A stretch of DNA of 64,000 bases from Rodentibacter heidelbergensis (GCF_002000125.1 NZ_MLHH01000005.1:62001-126000); one strand, 5' to 3'. Positions 20,017-30,028 are shown, numbered from the stretch's first letter. A program made the numbers and translations. Notes: generated by a model not told the origin, from the sequence alone.

Positions 20017-20742
20017 TCACTTCTGGGACTTTTTCTCAATATCAAGTACTTCGACAATATCTAATGACCCGGCTTTAATTCGCCATTTAACGTTAAATTC
20101 ATAAAGACTAATGCCATAAATACGCTCATTGGGTTTTCCCTGCTGATAGGCCGGGCGAGGATCTTGTTCGATCACTTCACGAATAAAACGGGCGAGGTGA
20201 GGGCGTTTTTCTTCCAGTTTTTTGACCGTACTTTGTGCGTGCTCGGTGAATTCCACTTGAAGTTTTGCCACGGGCTTTTCTCTTGCAAAACCGGATTTTG
20301 CATCAGGCTGGCTATCGGCATAAGCAATATAGGGTTTGATGTCGAAAATGGGGGTCCCATCAACTAAATCTACCGCACCTAAATGTAAAAAAACATGGCC
20401 GTTGATACACTCCACCTTGCGTAGTTCGACTTTTGATAAGCCTAATGGGTTTGGGCGATGGGTGGCCCGAGAAGCAAATACGCCCACACGTTGATTTCCC
20501 CCTAAACGTGGTGGACGAACCTTAGGCTGCCATTTTCCCTGTTGAATTTGATCGAACTGAAAAATCAGCCAAAGATGGCTAAATTGTTCCAGCCCTTGCA
20601 CCGCTTCCGGTGAATTATAAGGGGGGAGCAGCTCCACAATTCCTACACCGTCTTGAACCAAATCAGGCTGTCGAGGCACGGAAAATTTTTCTTTATAAGG
20701 CGTGTGAATAATCGCAATGGGCGAAAGGGTTAAATCATTCAT
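20017..20742 (-). CDS. trmO: tRNA (t6A37)-N6-methyltransferase TrmO
   Basis: TrmO (241 residues, also known as TsaA/YaeB) methylates N6-threonylcarbamoyladenosine 37 in tRNA-Thr. Recognised from [48 protein letters not shown] and [18 protein letters not shown], and a C-terminal domain with the QDPRPAYQ region. It is divergent from menA with a USS between them. The gene order trmO / menA-rraA is one I associate with H. influenzae. Confidence 0.94.
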   Translation of the reverse strand: MNDLTLSPIAIIHTPYKEKFSVPRQPDLVQDGVGIVELLPPYNSPEAVQGLEQFSHLWLIFQFDQIQQGKWQPKVRPPRLGGNQRVGVFASRATHRPNPLGLSKVELRKVECINGHVFLHLGAVDLVDGTPIFDIKPYIAYADSQPDAKSGFAREKPVAKLQVEFTEHAQSTVKKLEEKRPHLARFIREVIEQDPRPAYQQGKPNERIYGISLYEFNVKWRIKAGSLDIVEVLDIEKKSQK

Positions 20743-20803
20743 AAATCGTTGGGATTAAGGTAGAATACGCCACTTATTGTAATCAAAAGTGCGGTCAAAA
20801 AAA

Positions 20804-21715
20804 ATGACAAATGAAAAATTGAAAATGTGGTGGGAAACGGCACGTCCAAAAACCTTACCTTTGGCGTTAGCCTCTATCTTCACAGGTTCAGCGCTGGCCT
20901 ATTGGGCAAAACCGGAAACCTTTAATGGGGGAGTGATGGGGCTTTGTTTGCTGACAACAGTTTTATTACAAGTGCTATCGAATTTTGCCAATGATTATGG
21001 CGATCACCAAAAAGGTACGGATACGGAAGAGCGCATTGGGCCATTGCGTGGTATCCAGAAAGGGGGGATTTCAGCGGTGGAATTAAAATGGGGGCTCATT
21101 TTCATGGTGGTCGCCAGTTTTATTTCTGGGTGTTTTTTGATCGGCATAGCTTATGAAAGCTTAACCGACCTCTTTGCTTTTGCATTACTTGGCATTTTAG
21201 CGATTGTGGCGGCAATCACTTATACCGTAGGGGCGAAGCCTTATGGTTATATGGGCTTAGGGGATATTTCTGTTTTAGTCTTTTTTGGTTTGCTTGGTGT
21301 GGGGGGAACCTATTATTTACAAACCCATAGTGTTGATAGCTATATTATCCTCCCGGCCATTGGTTCCGGTTTACTTGCCAGTGCAGTGTTAAATATCAAT
21401 AATTTACGGGATATTGAACAAGATGCTAAAGCCGGCAAAAACACGCTTGCCGTTCGCTTAGGTGCACATAAAGGGCGTATTTATCACTGTATTATATTAA
21501 GCCTTGCCGCACTCTGTTATTTGCTTTTTGCCCTCACCACGGCCACATCATGGGGGAATTATTTGTTCTTGGTCGCTTTTCCATTGCTTGCTCAACATGC
21601 TATTTTTGTTTATCGCAGTCAAGAACCGAGTGCATTACGCCCCATGTTGGCACAAATGTCGATGATTTCACTTTTCACCAATCTGCTTTTTAGTTTAGGC
21701 TTGCTTATCGGATAA
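20804..21715 (+). CDS. menA: 1,4-dihydroxy-2-naphthoate polyprenyltransferase
   Basis: MenA (303 residues) is an inner-membrane UbiA-family prenyltransferase that attaches the polyprenyl tail to 1,4-dihydroxy-2-naphthoate in menaquinone synthesis. The two Asp-rich sites are NDYGDHQKGTD and DIEQDAKAGK (with NNLRD), separated by hydrophobic helices. The N-terminus WWETARPKTLPLA is typical. ATG 20804 directly follows a USS. A GTG 15 bp earlier is in the USS itself. The menB and menC genes of the pathway are at 41.7-43.6 kb. Confidence 0.94.
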   Translation: MTNEKLKMWWETARPKTLPLALASIFTGSALAYWAKPETFNGGVMGLCLLTTVLLQVLSNFANDYGDHQKGTDTEERIGPLRGIQKGGISAVELKWGLIFMVVASFISGCFLIGIAYESLTDLFAFALLGILAIVAAITYTVGAKPYGYMGLGDISVLVFFGLLGVGGTYYLQTHSVDSYIILPAIGSGLLASAVLNINNLRDIEQDAKAGKNTLAVRLGAHKGRIYHCIILSLAALCYLLFALTTATSWGNYLFLVAFPLLAQHAIFVYRSQEPSALRPMLAQMSMISLFTNLLFSLGLLIG

Positions 21716-21761
21716 ATCCGCCTATACTAATGGCTATCTCAACGTTTAATAGGGGAAACTT

Positions 21762-22259
21762 ATGTTTATTGATACTTCAGAACTTTGCGATCTTTATGCG
21801 GATCAAGTGGATGTGGTTGAGCCGATTTTTTCAAGCTTTGGTGGGTTAAGCCACTTTTTTGGGAAAGTCACCACCGTAAAGTGTTTTGAAAACAATGGAC
21901 TTATCGCTGAAGTATTGGAAGAAAACGGGGAAGGCCGTGTTTTAGTGATCGATGGCGGTGGCGCAGTACGCCGTGCTTTGATCGATGCCGAGCTTGCTCA
22001 ATTGGCAGCAGATAATGGCTGGGAAGGGATTATCGTTTACGGCGCAGTTCGCCAAATCCAGCAGTTAGAAAATATTGATATTGGGATTCATGCCCTTGCG
22101 CCAATTCCGGTGGGCGCAGATGAAAGCGAAGCCGGTGAAAGTGATATTCCGGTGAATTTTGGCGGGGTAACGTTCTTTCCTGAAGATTATATTTATGCGG
22201 ATCTCACCGGCATCATCCTTTCACAAGAACCCCTTGATTTAGATGATTTTGAAGCCTAA
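21762..22259 (+). CDS. rraA: Ribonuclease E activity regulator RraA
   Basis: RraA (165 residues) is a trimeric ring protein that binds RNase E and modulates RNA decay. The sequence [36 protein letters not shown] and [10 protein letters not shown] covers the whole family length. It lies 46 bp after menA, as in enterics and H. influenzae, and is closed by a strong terminator. Confidence 0.95.
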   Translation: MFIDTSELCDLYADQVDVVEPIFSSFGGLSHFFGKVTTVKCFENNGLIAEVLEENGEGRVLVIDGGGAVRRALIDAELAQLAADNGWEGIIVYGAVRQIQQLENIDIGIHALAPIPVGADESEAGESDIPVNFGGVTFFPEDYIYADLTGIILSQEPLDLDDFEA

Positions 22260-22300
22260 TCAATAAGATAAAAAAGAGCGGTCAATATTGTTGCAGAATT

Positions 22301-22339
22301 TCCAGTATGATGTGTCGTAACATCATACTGGATTTTTTT
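22301..22339 (+). terminator. Terminator of menA-rraA
   Basis: A perfect 13-bp stem (22301-22313 with 22320-22332) has a six-base loop and is followed by seven T. A USS-like variant (AAGAGCGGTC) lies just before it near 22275. It separates convergent rraA and purB. Confidence 0.9.
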
Positions 22340-22360
22340 GGCGTGATTAAAGTGAGCTAA

Positions 22361-23740
<1,380 letters not shown>

Positions 23741-23760
23741 TTATAGTAAAGAGATTGAGG

Positions 23761-24378
23761 TTATAGGGTTGAATAGATTTCTTTTGCCGTATTGAGGATT
23801 TTTCCTCGAGAGAATAAAAGCTGCCATTTATTGCCCCCGACTTGTCGCCATAATACCGCCGAACGAATACCGGCAAGCAAACAGGCTCGGATTTTATTTT
23901 GGATAAACGGCTGTTGTAAGTAGAAAGCATCGCCGATTATATGAATTTTTTTTCCTAAAGGACTGATAAGATCAGAATAAATGCCTGCCATAACAGAGAG
24001 GACGCTTTCATTTAATAAGTCGTGATAGGCGAGTTGATCCGGTAGGCGTCTAATGCGTTGGGCAACGAGGGATTTGGTTTCAGGGGATTTATTCAGCAAT
24101 CTTTCTAAATTCATCAGACCACTCCAATAATCGAGCAAATTGCGATCCTTCAGAGTGGAAAATTGTTCGATAAGGGTTTCTAAGCCCAGTTTTAAATGCT
24201 TTCTTTTTCCACTAAAAACGGCGAGGGTATTTTTCGGTTGGGTTTTTACAAGAGAGTAGATGCTGGTGTGAAAAGCCTCAAGATCCTCAACTTCCCCTTT
24301 CATCGCTAATTGGTTGATGAGGGCAACAGATTGAAATATGCCGGCAAATGCCAATACAATATCATCATATTTTTTCAT
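23761..24378 (-). CDS. hflD: High-frequency lysogenisation protein HflD homologue
   Basis: This 205-residue peripheral membrane protein matches HflD in size and in its neighbour purB. Recognisable segments are MKKYDDIVLAFAGIFQSVALINQLA and the C-terminal IRACLLAGIRSAVLWRQVGG. In E. coli HflD modulates lambda CII stability. Its normal cellular function is unclear. The promoter region is shared with divergent trpS. Confidence 0.9.
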   Translation of the reverse strand: MKKYDDIVLAFAGIFQSVALINQLAMKGEVEDLEAFHTSIYSLVKTQPKNTLAVFSGKRKHLKLGLETLIEQFSTLKDRNLLDYWSGLMNLERLLNKSPETKSLVAQRIRRLPDQLAYHDLLNESVLSVMAGIYSDLISPLGKKIHIIGDAFYLQQPFIQNKIRACLLAGIRSAVLWRQVGGNKWQLLFSRGKILNTAKEIYSTL

Positions 24379-24524
24379 AAAAGAAATATCATCGATGTGA
24401 TAAAACAGGTCAAAAGTGGCGGCAATATAGCATTTTTGCCGGCTGTTTTGAACTCTCTCATTAAAAAACTCACTATCTTTTGATATGATACCGCCAATTT
24501 GTTTGCAAAATGAAAGGATAACCT

Positions 24525-25529
24525 ATGACAAAACCGATCGTATTTAGCGGTGTGCAACCTTCCGGTGAACTCACTATTGGGAATTATTTAGGGGCGCTGC
24601 GTAATTGGGTGAAAATGCAAGAAGACTATGAATGTATTTTCTGTGTAGTGGATTTACATGCGATTACGGTTCGTCAAGATCCTGCTGCCCTTCGTAAAGC
24701 GACCCTTGATGTAGTGGCTTTATATTTAGCCTGTGGTATTGATCCGAACAAAGCGACCATTTTCGTGCAATCTCATGTGCCGGAGCATACGCAATTAGGT
24801 TGGGTGCTTAATTGTTATACTTATTTTGGTGAAATGAGCCGTATGACGCAGTTTAAAGATAAATCGGCACGTTATGCGGAAAATATTAATGTGGGATTGT
24901 TTGATTACCCTGTGCTGATGGCGGCAGATATCTTACTTTATCAAGCCAAAAGTGTGCCGGTGGGCGATGATCAAAAACAACATTTGGAAATCACCCGTGA
25001 TATTGCAAACCGTTTTAATGCGCTTTATGGCGATGTTTTCACCATTCCTGAAATATTCATTGGCAAAGCCGGTGCACGGATTATGTCGTTGCAAGATCCG
25101 GAAAAGAAAATGTCAAAATCCGATGATAACCGCAATAATGTGGTGACATTGTTAGAAGATCCAAAATCTGTGGCGAAAAAAATTAAACGTGCGGTGACCG
25201 ATTCTGATGAGCCGCCGGTGGTGCGTTATGATGTGAAAAACAAAGCAGGCGTATCAAACCTATTGGATATTCTTTCTGCAGTAACGGATAAATCTATTGC
25301 ACAGTTGGAACAAGAATTTGAAGGGAAAATGTACGGTCATTTAAAAACCGCTGTTGCTGATGAAGTATCGAATTTGCTTGCCGGTTTGCAAACACGTTTC
25401 AATGAATATCGTCATAATGAAGCCTTGCTTGATGAAGTGCTTCGTCAAGGGGCGGCAAAAGCTCGAGCCAAGGCACAAGAAACCTTGGCAAAAGTCTATG
25501 AGGCCGTGGGCTTTGTGGCAGCAAAATAA
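24525..25529 (+). CDS. trpS: Tryptophanyl-tRNA synthetase
   Basis: TrpS (334 residues) charges tRNA-Trp. Class I motifs are present: the HIGH equivalent TIGN in [18 protein letters not shown], and the KMSKS loop in [18 protein letters not shown] and [13 protein letters not shown] form the tryptophan pocket region. Its length is normal. A small DUF406 gene follows at 22 bp. Confidence 0.97.
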   Translation: MTKPIVFSGVQPSGELTIGNYLGALRNWVKMQEDYECIFCVVDLHAITVRQDPAALRKATLDVVALYLACGIDPNKATIFVQSHVPEHTQLGWVLNCYTYFGEMSRMTQFKDKSARYAENINVGLFDYPVLMAADILLYQAKSVPVGDDQKQHLEITRDIANRFNALYGDVFTIPEIFIGKAGARIMSLQDPEKKMSKSDDNRNNVVTLLEDPKSVAKKIKRAVTDSDEPPVVRYDVKNKAGVSNLLDILSAVTDKSIAQLEQEFEGKMYGHLKTAVADEVSNLLAGLQTRFNEYRHNEALLDEVLRQGAAKARAKAQETLAKVYEAVGFVAAK

Positions 25530-25551
25530 TGAATTAAAGAAGGAGTGAATG

Positions 25552-25842
25552 ATGGCAATTCAAACCGAAAAGCCCATTGAATGTGTGGGCTGTAATACCT
25601 TTGATATGAAATCATTGTTTGACAATCGGGATTGTACACAAGCGATCAGCTATCTCTACGACACCCAAGAACAGGCACAAACCGCCCTTGATTTCTTCAC
25701 TCAGAAAGCCCGAGAGGTGGAAAGCGAACCTTGCGAAATTCAATCAGAAATCAGCAAAGTCGATGACGGTTATTTGTTAAACGCAAGCTTTGCTTTTTGT
25801 TGCCAAGCGGAATTAGTTATCTTCCAAATGAAGACGGCATAA
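25552..25842 (+). CDS. YfcZ/YiiS (DUF406) family small protein
   Basis: A 96-residue protein that I recognise as DUF406 from [35 protein letters not shown] and the Cys-containing [14 protein letters not shown] end. Function unknown. There is no signal peptide or membrane segment. Two adjacent ATGs (25549, 25552) follow AAGGAG. I prefer the second for spacing. It is probably co-transcribed with trpS. The distance to the next gene is 468 bp. Confidence 0.78.
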   Translation: MAIQTEKPIECVGCNTFDMKSLFDNRDCTQAISYLYDTQEQAQTALDFFTQKAREVESEPCEIQSEISKVDDGYLLNASFAFCCQAELVIFQMKTA

Positions 25843-25890
25843 TAGCGCAAAAGTGCGGTCAAAATTCGCTGAATTTATGCGATGTGATGC

Positions 25891-25973
25891 AGTAGGGGCA
25901 CACTGCGTGTGTCCGTTATAAAATCAAACAATTTCAATATGTTATAAACGGACACACGCAGTGTGTCCCTACC
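25891..25973. repeat. Long nested inverted repeat (MITE/BIME-like) in the yfcZ-lipoprotein gap
   Basis: The left arm (about 25891-25921) and right arm (about 25942-25972) are inverted copies of a 30-base unit beginning GTAGGG, with one substitution and one single-base indel. Each arm is itself palindromic (GGACACAC-GCA-GTGTGTCC). The 20-base centre is AT-rich. USS copies flank it at 25853 and 26042. No ORF or transposase is linked. The rest of the 25843-26213 gap holds nothing else I can identify. Confidence 0.75.
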
Positions 25974-26213
25974 ATTTTTCAAAAAACCACCTTTCCCCCA
26001 AATCCATCTTTTCAACCGATTAAAATTTAATGCTATTTTGGACCGCACTTTCCTGTTTATCCCTCTCTTTCTTTCAAACCAACAAAGCGAAATGTCCCTT
26101 TATTTTTTGTGGGATAGGTGCTTTTGTGGCGAAATTCTGGGTGAATTTTAAGTGATTAATGGATACCTTTGAGAAAATTTAATGTTAATTCATTGTTAAT
26201 ATTTGGTTAAATT

Positions 26214-26244
26214 TTGCTTTGCTTTTGTTTTTTTTTTGTACAAT
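26214..26244 (+). promoter_or_regulatory. Putative promoter with a T10 tract, upstream of the surface lipoprotein gene
   Basis: A -10 element TACAAT (26239-26244) lies just after a run of ten T (26228-26237). Candidate -35 hexamers TTGCTT occur at 26214 and 26219, giving spacings of 19 or 14 bp, so the T run fills the spacer. Length changes in the run could alter promoter strength. A leader hairpin GTTTTTG/CAAAAAC follows at 26251-26268. Confidence 0.45.
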
Positions 26245-26310
26245 GTGCGCGTTTTTGTGTGCAAAAACAGAAAGCTATTTTTAGAAAATTAATTGGATAT
26301 GGAGGTAACA

Positions 26311-27054
26311 ATGAACGTTACAATGAAAAAAACAGCAGCGGCAGTGGTTGTCGCTTTAATGTTGAGTGGATGTAAGATTTCAGGTTCTTCTGGTAGCCAT
26401 ACGCCTCAACCGATTGAGCCTGCTCCAACGGTGAAAGCCATTGATTACAGCGAACAATCCGTACAACAACTTGAGCAAAGTGTGATTAAGGCACAAAAAG
26501 TATTGATGGAGAGCCAAACCAAACTCACGCAAGTGGAAACCAAAATCACGGAAATTAATCGCCGTATTATTGTGCTTAATGAAGAAATTCGTGTATTGGA
26601 AAAAGCAGAAAAAACCGATGTCAATGCATTAAAAACGAAGCGTGATGCCTTGGCTGAGGCAAAACAATTATTAATCGTACAAAATAAAATTTTGGTGGTG
26701 GTTCAACAAGATGTGAAGCAAGCACAAATCAATGTAATGAATGTGCAAAATATTTTGATTGAGAAAAAGGCCGAGCAAAATAACCCCTCTGTCATTGTGA
26801 CACCAGGGAAACCATCAAAACCTAACCAATCAAACCAATCCTCGCAATCAAATCAACCACCTCAGTCAAGCCAACCGAGCAATGCCTCTCAGCCAAGTCA
26901 GCCGAGCAGTACATCGCCAAGTCAGTCAGGCGGAGCATCTCAGCCAAACAAGCCGGGCAGCGTATCTCCAAGTCAATCGGGCAATGCTTCTCAACAGGTA
27001 CAACCAACCCCTCAGCCCGGAACAGAAAAACCGGAGGTGAATTTAGAGGGGTAG
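26311..27054 (+). CDS. Surface lipoprotein, N-terminal part (frameshifted Slam-substrate)
   Basis: A 247-residue product with a lipoprotein signal (lipobox LSGC, lipidated Cys21). It then has a long coiled coil (about residues 45-160) and a Ser/Pro/Gln/Asn-rich low-complexity linker with a degenerate 51-bp repeat (26908 and 26959). ATG 26311 follows a perfect GGAGGT. An ATG 18 bp earlier is less likely. The frame closes at TAG 27052-27054, but the next frame continues without interruption as a beta-barrel domain, so this is the N-terminal part of a longer lipoprotein broken at a G run (27048-27051). It precedes slam. Confidence 0.75.
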   Translation: MNVTMKKTAAAVVVALMLSGCKISGSSGSHTPQPIEPAPTVKAIDYSEQSVQQLEQSVIKAQKVLMESQTKLTQVETKITEINRRIIVLNEEIRVLEKAEKTDVNALKTKRDALAEAKQLLIVQNKILVVVQQDVKQAQINVMNVQNILIEKKAEQNNPSVIVTPGKPSKPNQSNQSSQSNQPPQSSQPSNASQPSQPSSTSPSQSGGASQPNKPGSVSPSQSGNASQQVQPTPQPGTEKPEVNLEG

Positions 27055-27146
27055 CATGGCGTAATTGGGATGCCGTTGGAACGGAGCGTTTTTATACATC
27101 AATAGCAAAGTATGCGACAGATTATGATGTCCCTCGAGGAGATCTA

Positions 27147-27965
27147 GTGTTATCCGATCAAAATACCGCTTATTTCAGAGATCTTGACTTCTATCAAATC
27201 GCAAAACAAGATAAAAATAATCCGAATTTCTATGGTTGGCATGAAGGTTCGATTGAAAATGAAGGCATTGAAGGGATTGAAATTAAAAGTTTCGAACTTG
27301 CGGGAGATATGTCACCTAGAAATATTCTCACTCAAGCAGTTCGTCCGGAAAGATTTAATTATATTTTTAAAAATACCCCTTATTCCACTTATGGTGCGTT
27401 ATTTACAAATGAACATGATGTGATGATGTTTACAACGAGAGGAAGTTCGGCTGTGGTTGGGGAAACGAATAATGCCTATTCTATCGGAAAATATCGCATT
27501 AATGATAAAGGGATTAAAACCGATCATATTGATTTTATTGATGAGGTAAAAGGTTCTGCCACCTATAAAGGAGAAGTACTGGCTCGTACCGGAGAATTGC
27601 TAACCAATAAAGGCGTTCCTTCTGAGTATCGTAGATCATTACCGTTTAAAGACGGAAATATTACGATTAATGCGCATTTTGGTGAACGCCCGGAGAATAG
27701 TTTTATTACCGCAACATTGAAGAGTAAAACCTTAGGTGAACAACAGTTTGAGAAATCAAGAATGACGATTTCTGATAAGAGAGATATTGAATTTTATCGT
27801 ACTAACAGCACCGGTGTGATACTGGATGGGTTATTCATCGGTCAGCATGCTGATGAAGCCGTAGGGACTATTCGCTATGATAGTGGTGCAGTAGACCAAG
27901 GAAATGGTAACTATCGATATTCCTCATACAATGCGGTGTTTAGTGCTGAAAAACAGCCCAAATAA
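27147..27965 (+). CDS. TbpB-like barrel domain of the same surface lipoprotein (C-terminal part, frameshifted)
   Basis: This 272-codon frame opens with a GTG, but protein-like coding in the same frame extends upstream to about 27051 (RNWDAVGTERFYTSIAKY and onwards) with no start codon, confirming it as the severed 3' part of the preceding lipoprotein. The end, GVILDGLFIGQHADEAVGTIRY and a closing strand, matches the last strands of TbpB-like barrels carried by Slam-dependent lipoproteins. A ligand (haem, transferrin or complement factor) cannot be inferred. Without the lipid signal the isolated fragment would not be exported. Confidence 0.7.
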   Translation: MLSDQNTAYFRDLDFYQIAKQDKNNPNFYGWHEGSIENEGIEGIEIKSFELAGDMSPRNILTQAVRPERFNYIFKNTPYSTYGALFTNEHDVMMFTTRGSSAVVGETNNAYSIGKYRINDKGIKTDHIDFIDEVKGSATYKGEVLARTGELLTNKGVPSEYRRSLPFKDGNITINAHFGERPENSFITATLKSKTLGEQQFEKSRMTISDKRDIEFYRTNSTGVILDGLFIGQHADEAVGTIRYDSGAVDQGNGNYRYSSYNAVFSAEKQPK

Positions 27966-27978
27966 CATCATGTCTTAT

Positions 27979-28000
27979 AGGGCGAATATTTATTCGCCCT
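27979..28000 (+). promoter_or_regulatory. Intercistronic hairpin between lipoprotein and slam
   Basis: A perfect 10-bp stem AGGGCGAATA / TATTCGCCCT with two central T, 13 bp after the lipoprotein stop. No T run follows, so it is more likely a stability or attenuation element than a full terminator. Confidence 0.5.
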
Positions 28001-28032
28001 CACATATAAAATACAATTTCATCAAAGAAAAT

Positions 28033-29340
28033 ATGAAAACACCTCAAATTTTAACCGCACTTGTCCCCCTGCTTTTTACCTTACCCACCTCAGCCAATAT
28101 CAGCGAGCCACAACAAAACATCAAAGTGGCAGAGCCACAGAAAGGCGAGCAAGAGGTGAGTATTCCAAGGCAAAATCAACCACCGCTTCATCTTTCCGAG
28201 GCGGATTTAAAACATAACCCGACTTTAACCCAACAATTGTTAAGCCAAGCCATTTACGCCCGTGAACCACAGATGATTGAGCAATTGCTGGCGATTTATA
28301 AAACCTTTCCTCATACCGATCCTTTGCTTATTCAGTTTGCGGAAGCCAAACAGGCGGCATTAAAAGGGGAATTCAGCAAAGCCATTCGGGTTTATCGTGA
28401 GATGTTGGCAGAGCGGGCGGATCTTAACCCCGTGCGTATTGAACTGGCGATTGCCTTATTTAACGATAAACAAAACACCGCCGCCACTGAACAATTTCAA
28501 AAAGCCTTAAGCGCCCCCGCCACGCCTGCCCCAGTGCAACAGCTCATCAATGCTTATTTAGAGGCATTGCAGGAGCGGGATGCCTGGCAGATTTCCGCCA
28601 GTACTTATTATGTGCGTGACACCAACGTGAATAACACCGCCGATAGTCGCAATATTGAACAAACGGGCTATGTGAAAAATGACGATATGATGCCGCAAAC
28701 CGCACATGGCATTGCTTATAATTTTTCGCTTGGCAAAGATTTTAACTTAGGCAACCGCTATTATTTAGGCTTTGAAAATGATTTATCGGGTAAAAGTTAT
28801 TGGGATAATCACGATTATGACGATATTTACAACCGCACTTCCCTTGGGCTACGTTACAAAACCGCACAATCCACCCTCAGTCTGATGCCTTTTTATGAAA
28901 AACGTGGGTATGGGGGCGAAAGCTACCAATGGGCAAATGGTGCAAGGTTGGAATTGAGCCATTGGCTCACCCCAAATTGGCAACTTTCAAGCGCCGCAGA
29001 ATTTGCCAAACAGCGTTATTTCGACAGCCAAGCGCAAAACGGCAATCGAAAACTGATTTCCGCCACCTTGGTTTGGGCAAGAACACCACGCCAATTTTTC
29101 TACCTTGGCGGCGATTTCAACCGTGAAACCACCCAGGTGAAACAGTATGGTTCAGACACCAAATCCCTCCGCTTTGGCTGGGGACAAGAGTGGGGCAAAG
29201 GGATTTCAAGCCGTTTGGCTTTCGGCATTTCACAACGACACTACAAAGATAAAGCGGAGCTAGGCGGGCTGATTGCCTTGGGGAAAGTGCGTAAAGATCG
29301 CATTTTCAACGTGAATTTCACCCTATGGAAACGGGATTGA
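28033..29340 (+). CDS. Surface lipoprotein assembly modifier (Slam), truncated by nonsense codon
   Basis: Slam proteins are outer-membrane 14-stranded barrels that move TbpB-like lipoproteins to the cell surface. The 435-residue product has a signal peptide (residues 1-21, ending PTSA), an N-terminal helical TPR-like domain (about 60-190; AKQAALKGEFSKAIRVYREML) and a barrel with NFSLGKDFNLGNRYYLGFE and LGLRYKTAQSTLSLMPFYEKR. A TGA at 29338-29340 stops it 39 residues early. The in-frame remnant continues to 29460. The intact form would be 475 residues, near the usual family length. Start ATG 28033; a USS encodes LTAL in the signal peptide. Confidence 0.85.
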   Translation: MKTPQILTALVPLLFTLPTSANISEPQQNIKVAEPQKGEQEVSIPRQNQPPLHLSEADLKHNPTLTQQLLSQAIYAREPQMIEQLLAIYKTFPHTDPLLIQFAEAKQAALKGEFSKAIRVYREMLAERADLNPVRIELAIALFNDKQNTAATEQFQKALSAPATPAPVQQLINAYLEALQERDAWQISASTYYVRDTNVNNTADSRNIEQTGYVKNDDMMPQTAHGIAYNFSLGKDFNLGNRYYLGFENDLSGKSYWDNHDYDDIYNRTSLGLRYKTAQSTLSLMPFYEKRGYGGESYQWANGARLELSHWLTPNWQLSSAAEFAKQRYFDSQAQNGNRKLISATLVWARTPRQFFYLGGDFNRETTQVKQYGSDTKSLRFGWGQEWGKGISSRLAFGISQRHYKDKAELGGLIALGKVRKDRIFNVNFTLWKRD

Positions 29341-29460
29341 CATATTCTCGGCATCACCCCAAAACTGCAATTTTCTTATCGCAAGCAAAAAAGCAATATT
29401 CCCACCTTGTATTCCTACAACCGTCAAAATCTGAATGTGATTTTTGAGAAATCTTTTTAA
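29341..29460 (+). pseudogene. Severed C-terminal strands of slam
   Basis: In the same frame as slam, directly after its TGA, the sequence reads HILGITPKLQFSYRKQKSN, then a further strand ending in Phe at TAA 29460. These are the last barrel strands and the C-terminal aromatic residue expected for BAM-dependent insertion. It would be translated only by readthrough. Confidence 0.8.
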
Positions 29461-29479
29461 ATGGGGGGGAAACAGAAAG

Positions 29480-29501
29480 GGATGCTACATCGGCATCCCT
29501 A
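29480..29501. repeat. GTAGGG-type palindrome downstream of slam
   Basis: GGGATGC and GCATCCC form a 7-8 bp stem around TACATCG, and the reverse strand begins GTAGGGATGC. The GTAGGG end is shared with the larger inverted repeat at 25891-25973, so the two flank the lipoprotein-slam island. Confidence 0.4.
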
Positions 29502-29509
29502 CACAATTC

Positions 29510-29662
29510 TTATTTACTTAGTAAAATTTTTATCAATAACCCAATCGCTGCCGCATCATCCACCAAGCCCATCGGGCCGAGTATTGCCTCAGGTAAAATA
29601 TCAATCGGGCTGAAGAGATAGACTAAAATCAAGATGATTTTAATGAGTTTGGTTTTATTCAT
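29510..29662 (-). CDS. Small DUF1232 (YkvA-like) membrane protein
   Basis: A 50-residue ORF, missed by length cutoffs: MNKTKLIKIILILVYLFSPI, then DILPEAILGPMGLVDDAAAI, then a hydrophobic end. The SPIDILPE...G.VDD core is the DUF1232 signature. The protein would have one or two membrane segments. Function unknown. It starts 15 bp after the ferredoxin stop on the same strand, so the two probably form an operon. Confidence 0.7.
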   Translation of the reverse strand: MNKTKLIKIILILVYLFSPIDILPEAILGPMGLVDDAAAIGLLIKILLSK

Positions 29663-29677
29663 TCGGTTAAACCTCAT

Positions 29678-29944
29678 TTAGCCTTCAAGTTTATCGGCAT
29701 GGTGAAGCATGACAAAGCGTTCCCAAAGTTGTTCTTCACTTTCTTGATGATCAGGGTCGGGTTTAATACAATTTGTGATAGGGCAAACTTTTTGGCAGGT
29801 CGGGGTGTCATAATGGCCGACACATTCTGTGCAAAGCATAGGATCAATGATATAAATGTCATCACCGACAGAAATCGCCTCATTAGGACATTCCGGTAAG
29901 CACATATCGCAATTTGTGCATTTTTGCGTGATGAGTAATGCCAT
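29678..29944 (-). CDS. YfhL-type 2[4Fe-4S] ferredoxin
   Basis: An 88-residue ferredoxin. The first cluster motif is C9-x2-C12-x2-C15-x3-C19P, and the second is CTECVGHYDTPTCQKVCPI with the eight-residue insertion typical of the Allochromatium/YfhL group. It is a cytosolic electron carrier with an unknown partner. It is divergent from rna. The combination ferredoxin / rna-pgk-fba is also the order I associate with H. influenzae. Confidence 0.92.
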   Translation of the reverse strand: MALLITQKCTNCDMCLPECPNEAISVGDDIYIIDPMLCTECVGHYDTPTCQKVCPITNCIKPDPDHQESEEQLWERFVMLHHADKLEG

Positions 29945-30028
29945 TAATGATCCCTTACATGTTAAATAGCATAGATAGAAAGTGGCGAATTATAGCCGAC
30001 AAACCCAAAATTGACAAAAGATACCCTT

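Noticed and set aside
25963-26151. 62-codon ORF in the gap before the lipoprotein gene
   Set aside because: It overlaps the inverted repeat and a USS, lacks a ribosome site and shows no protein-like features.
27045-27054. Programmed -1 frameshift linking the two lipoprotein halves
   Set aside because: No canonical slippery heptamer or following pseudoknot is evident. A homopolymer indel explains the break more simply, although it cannot be excluded.
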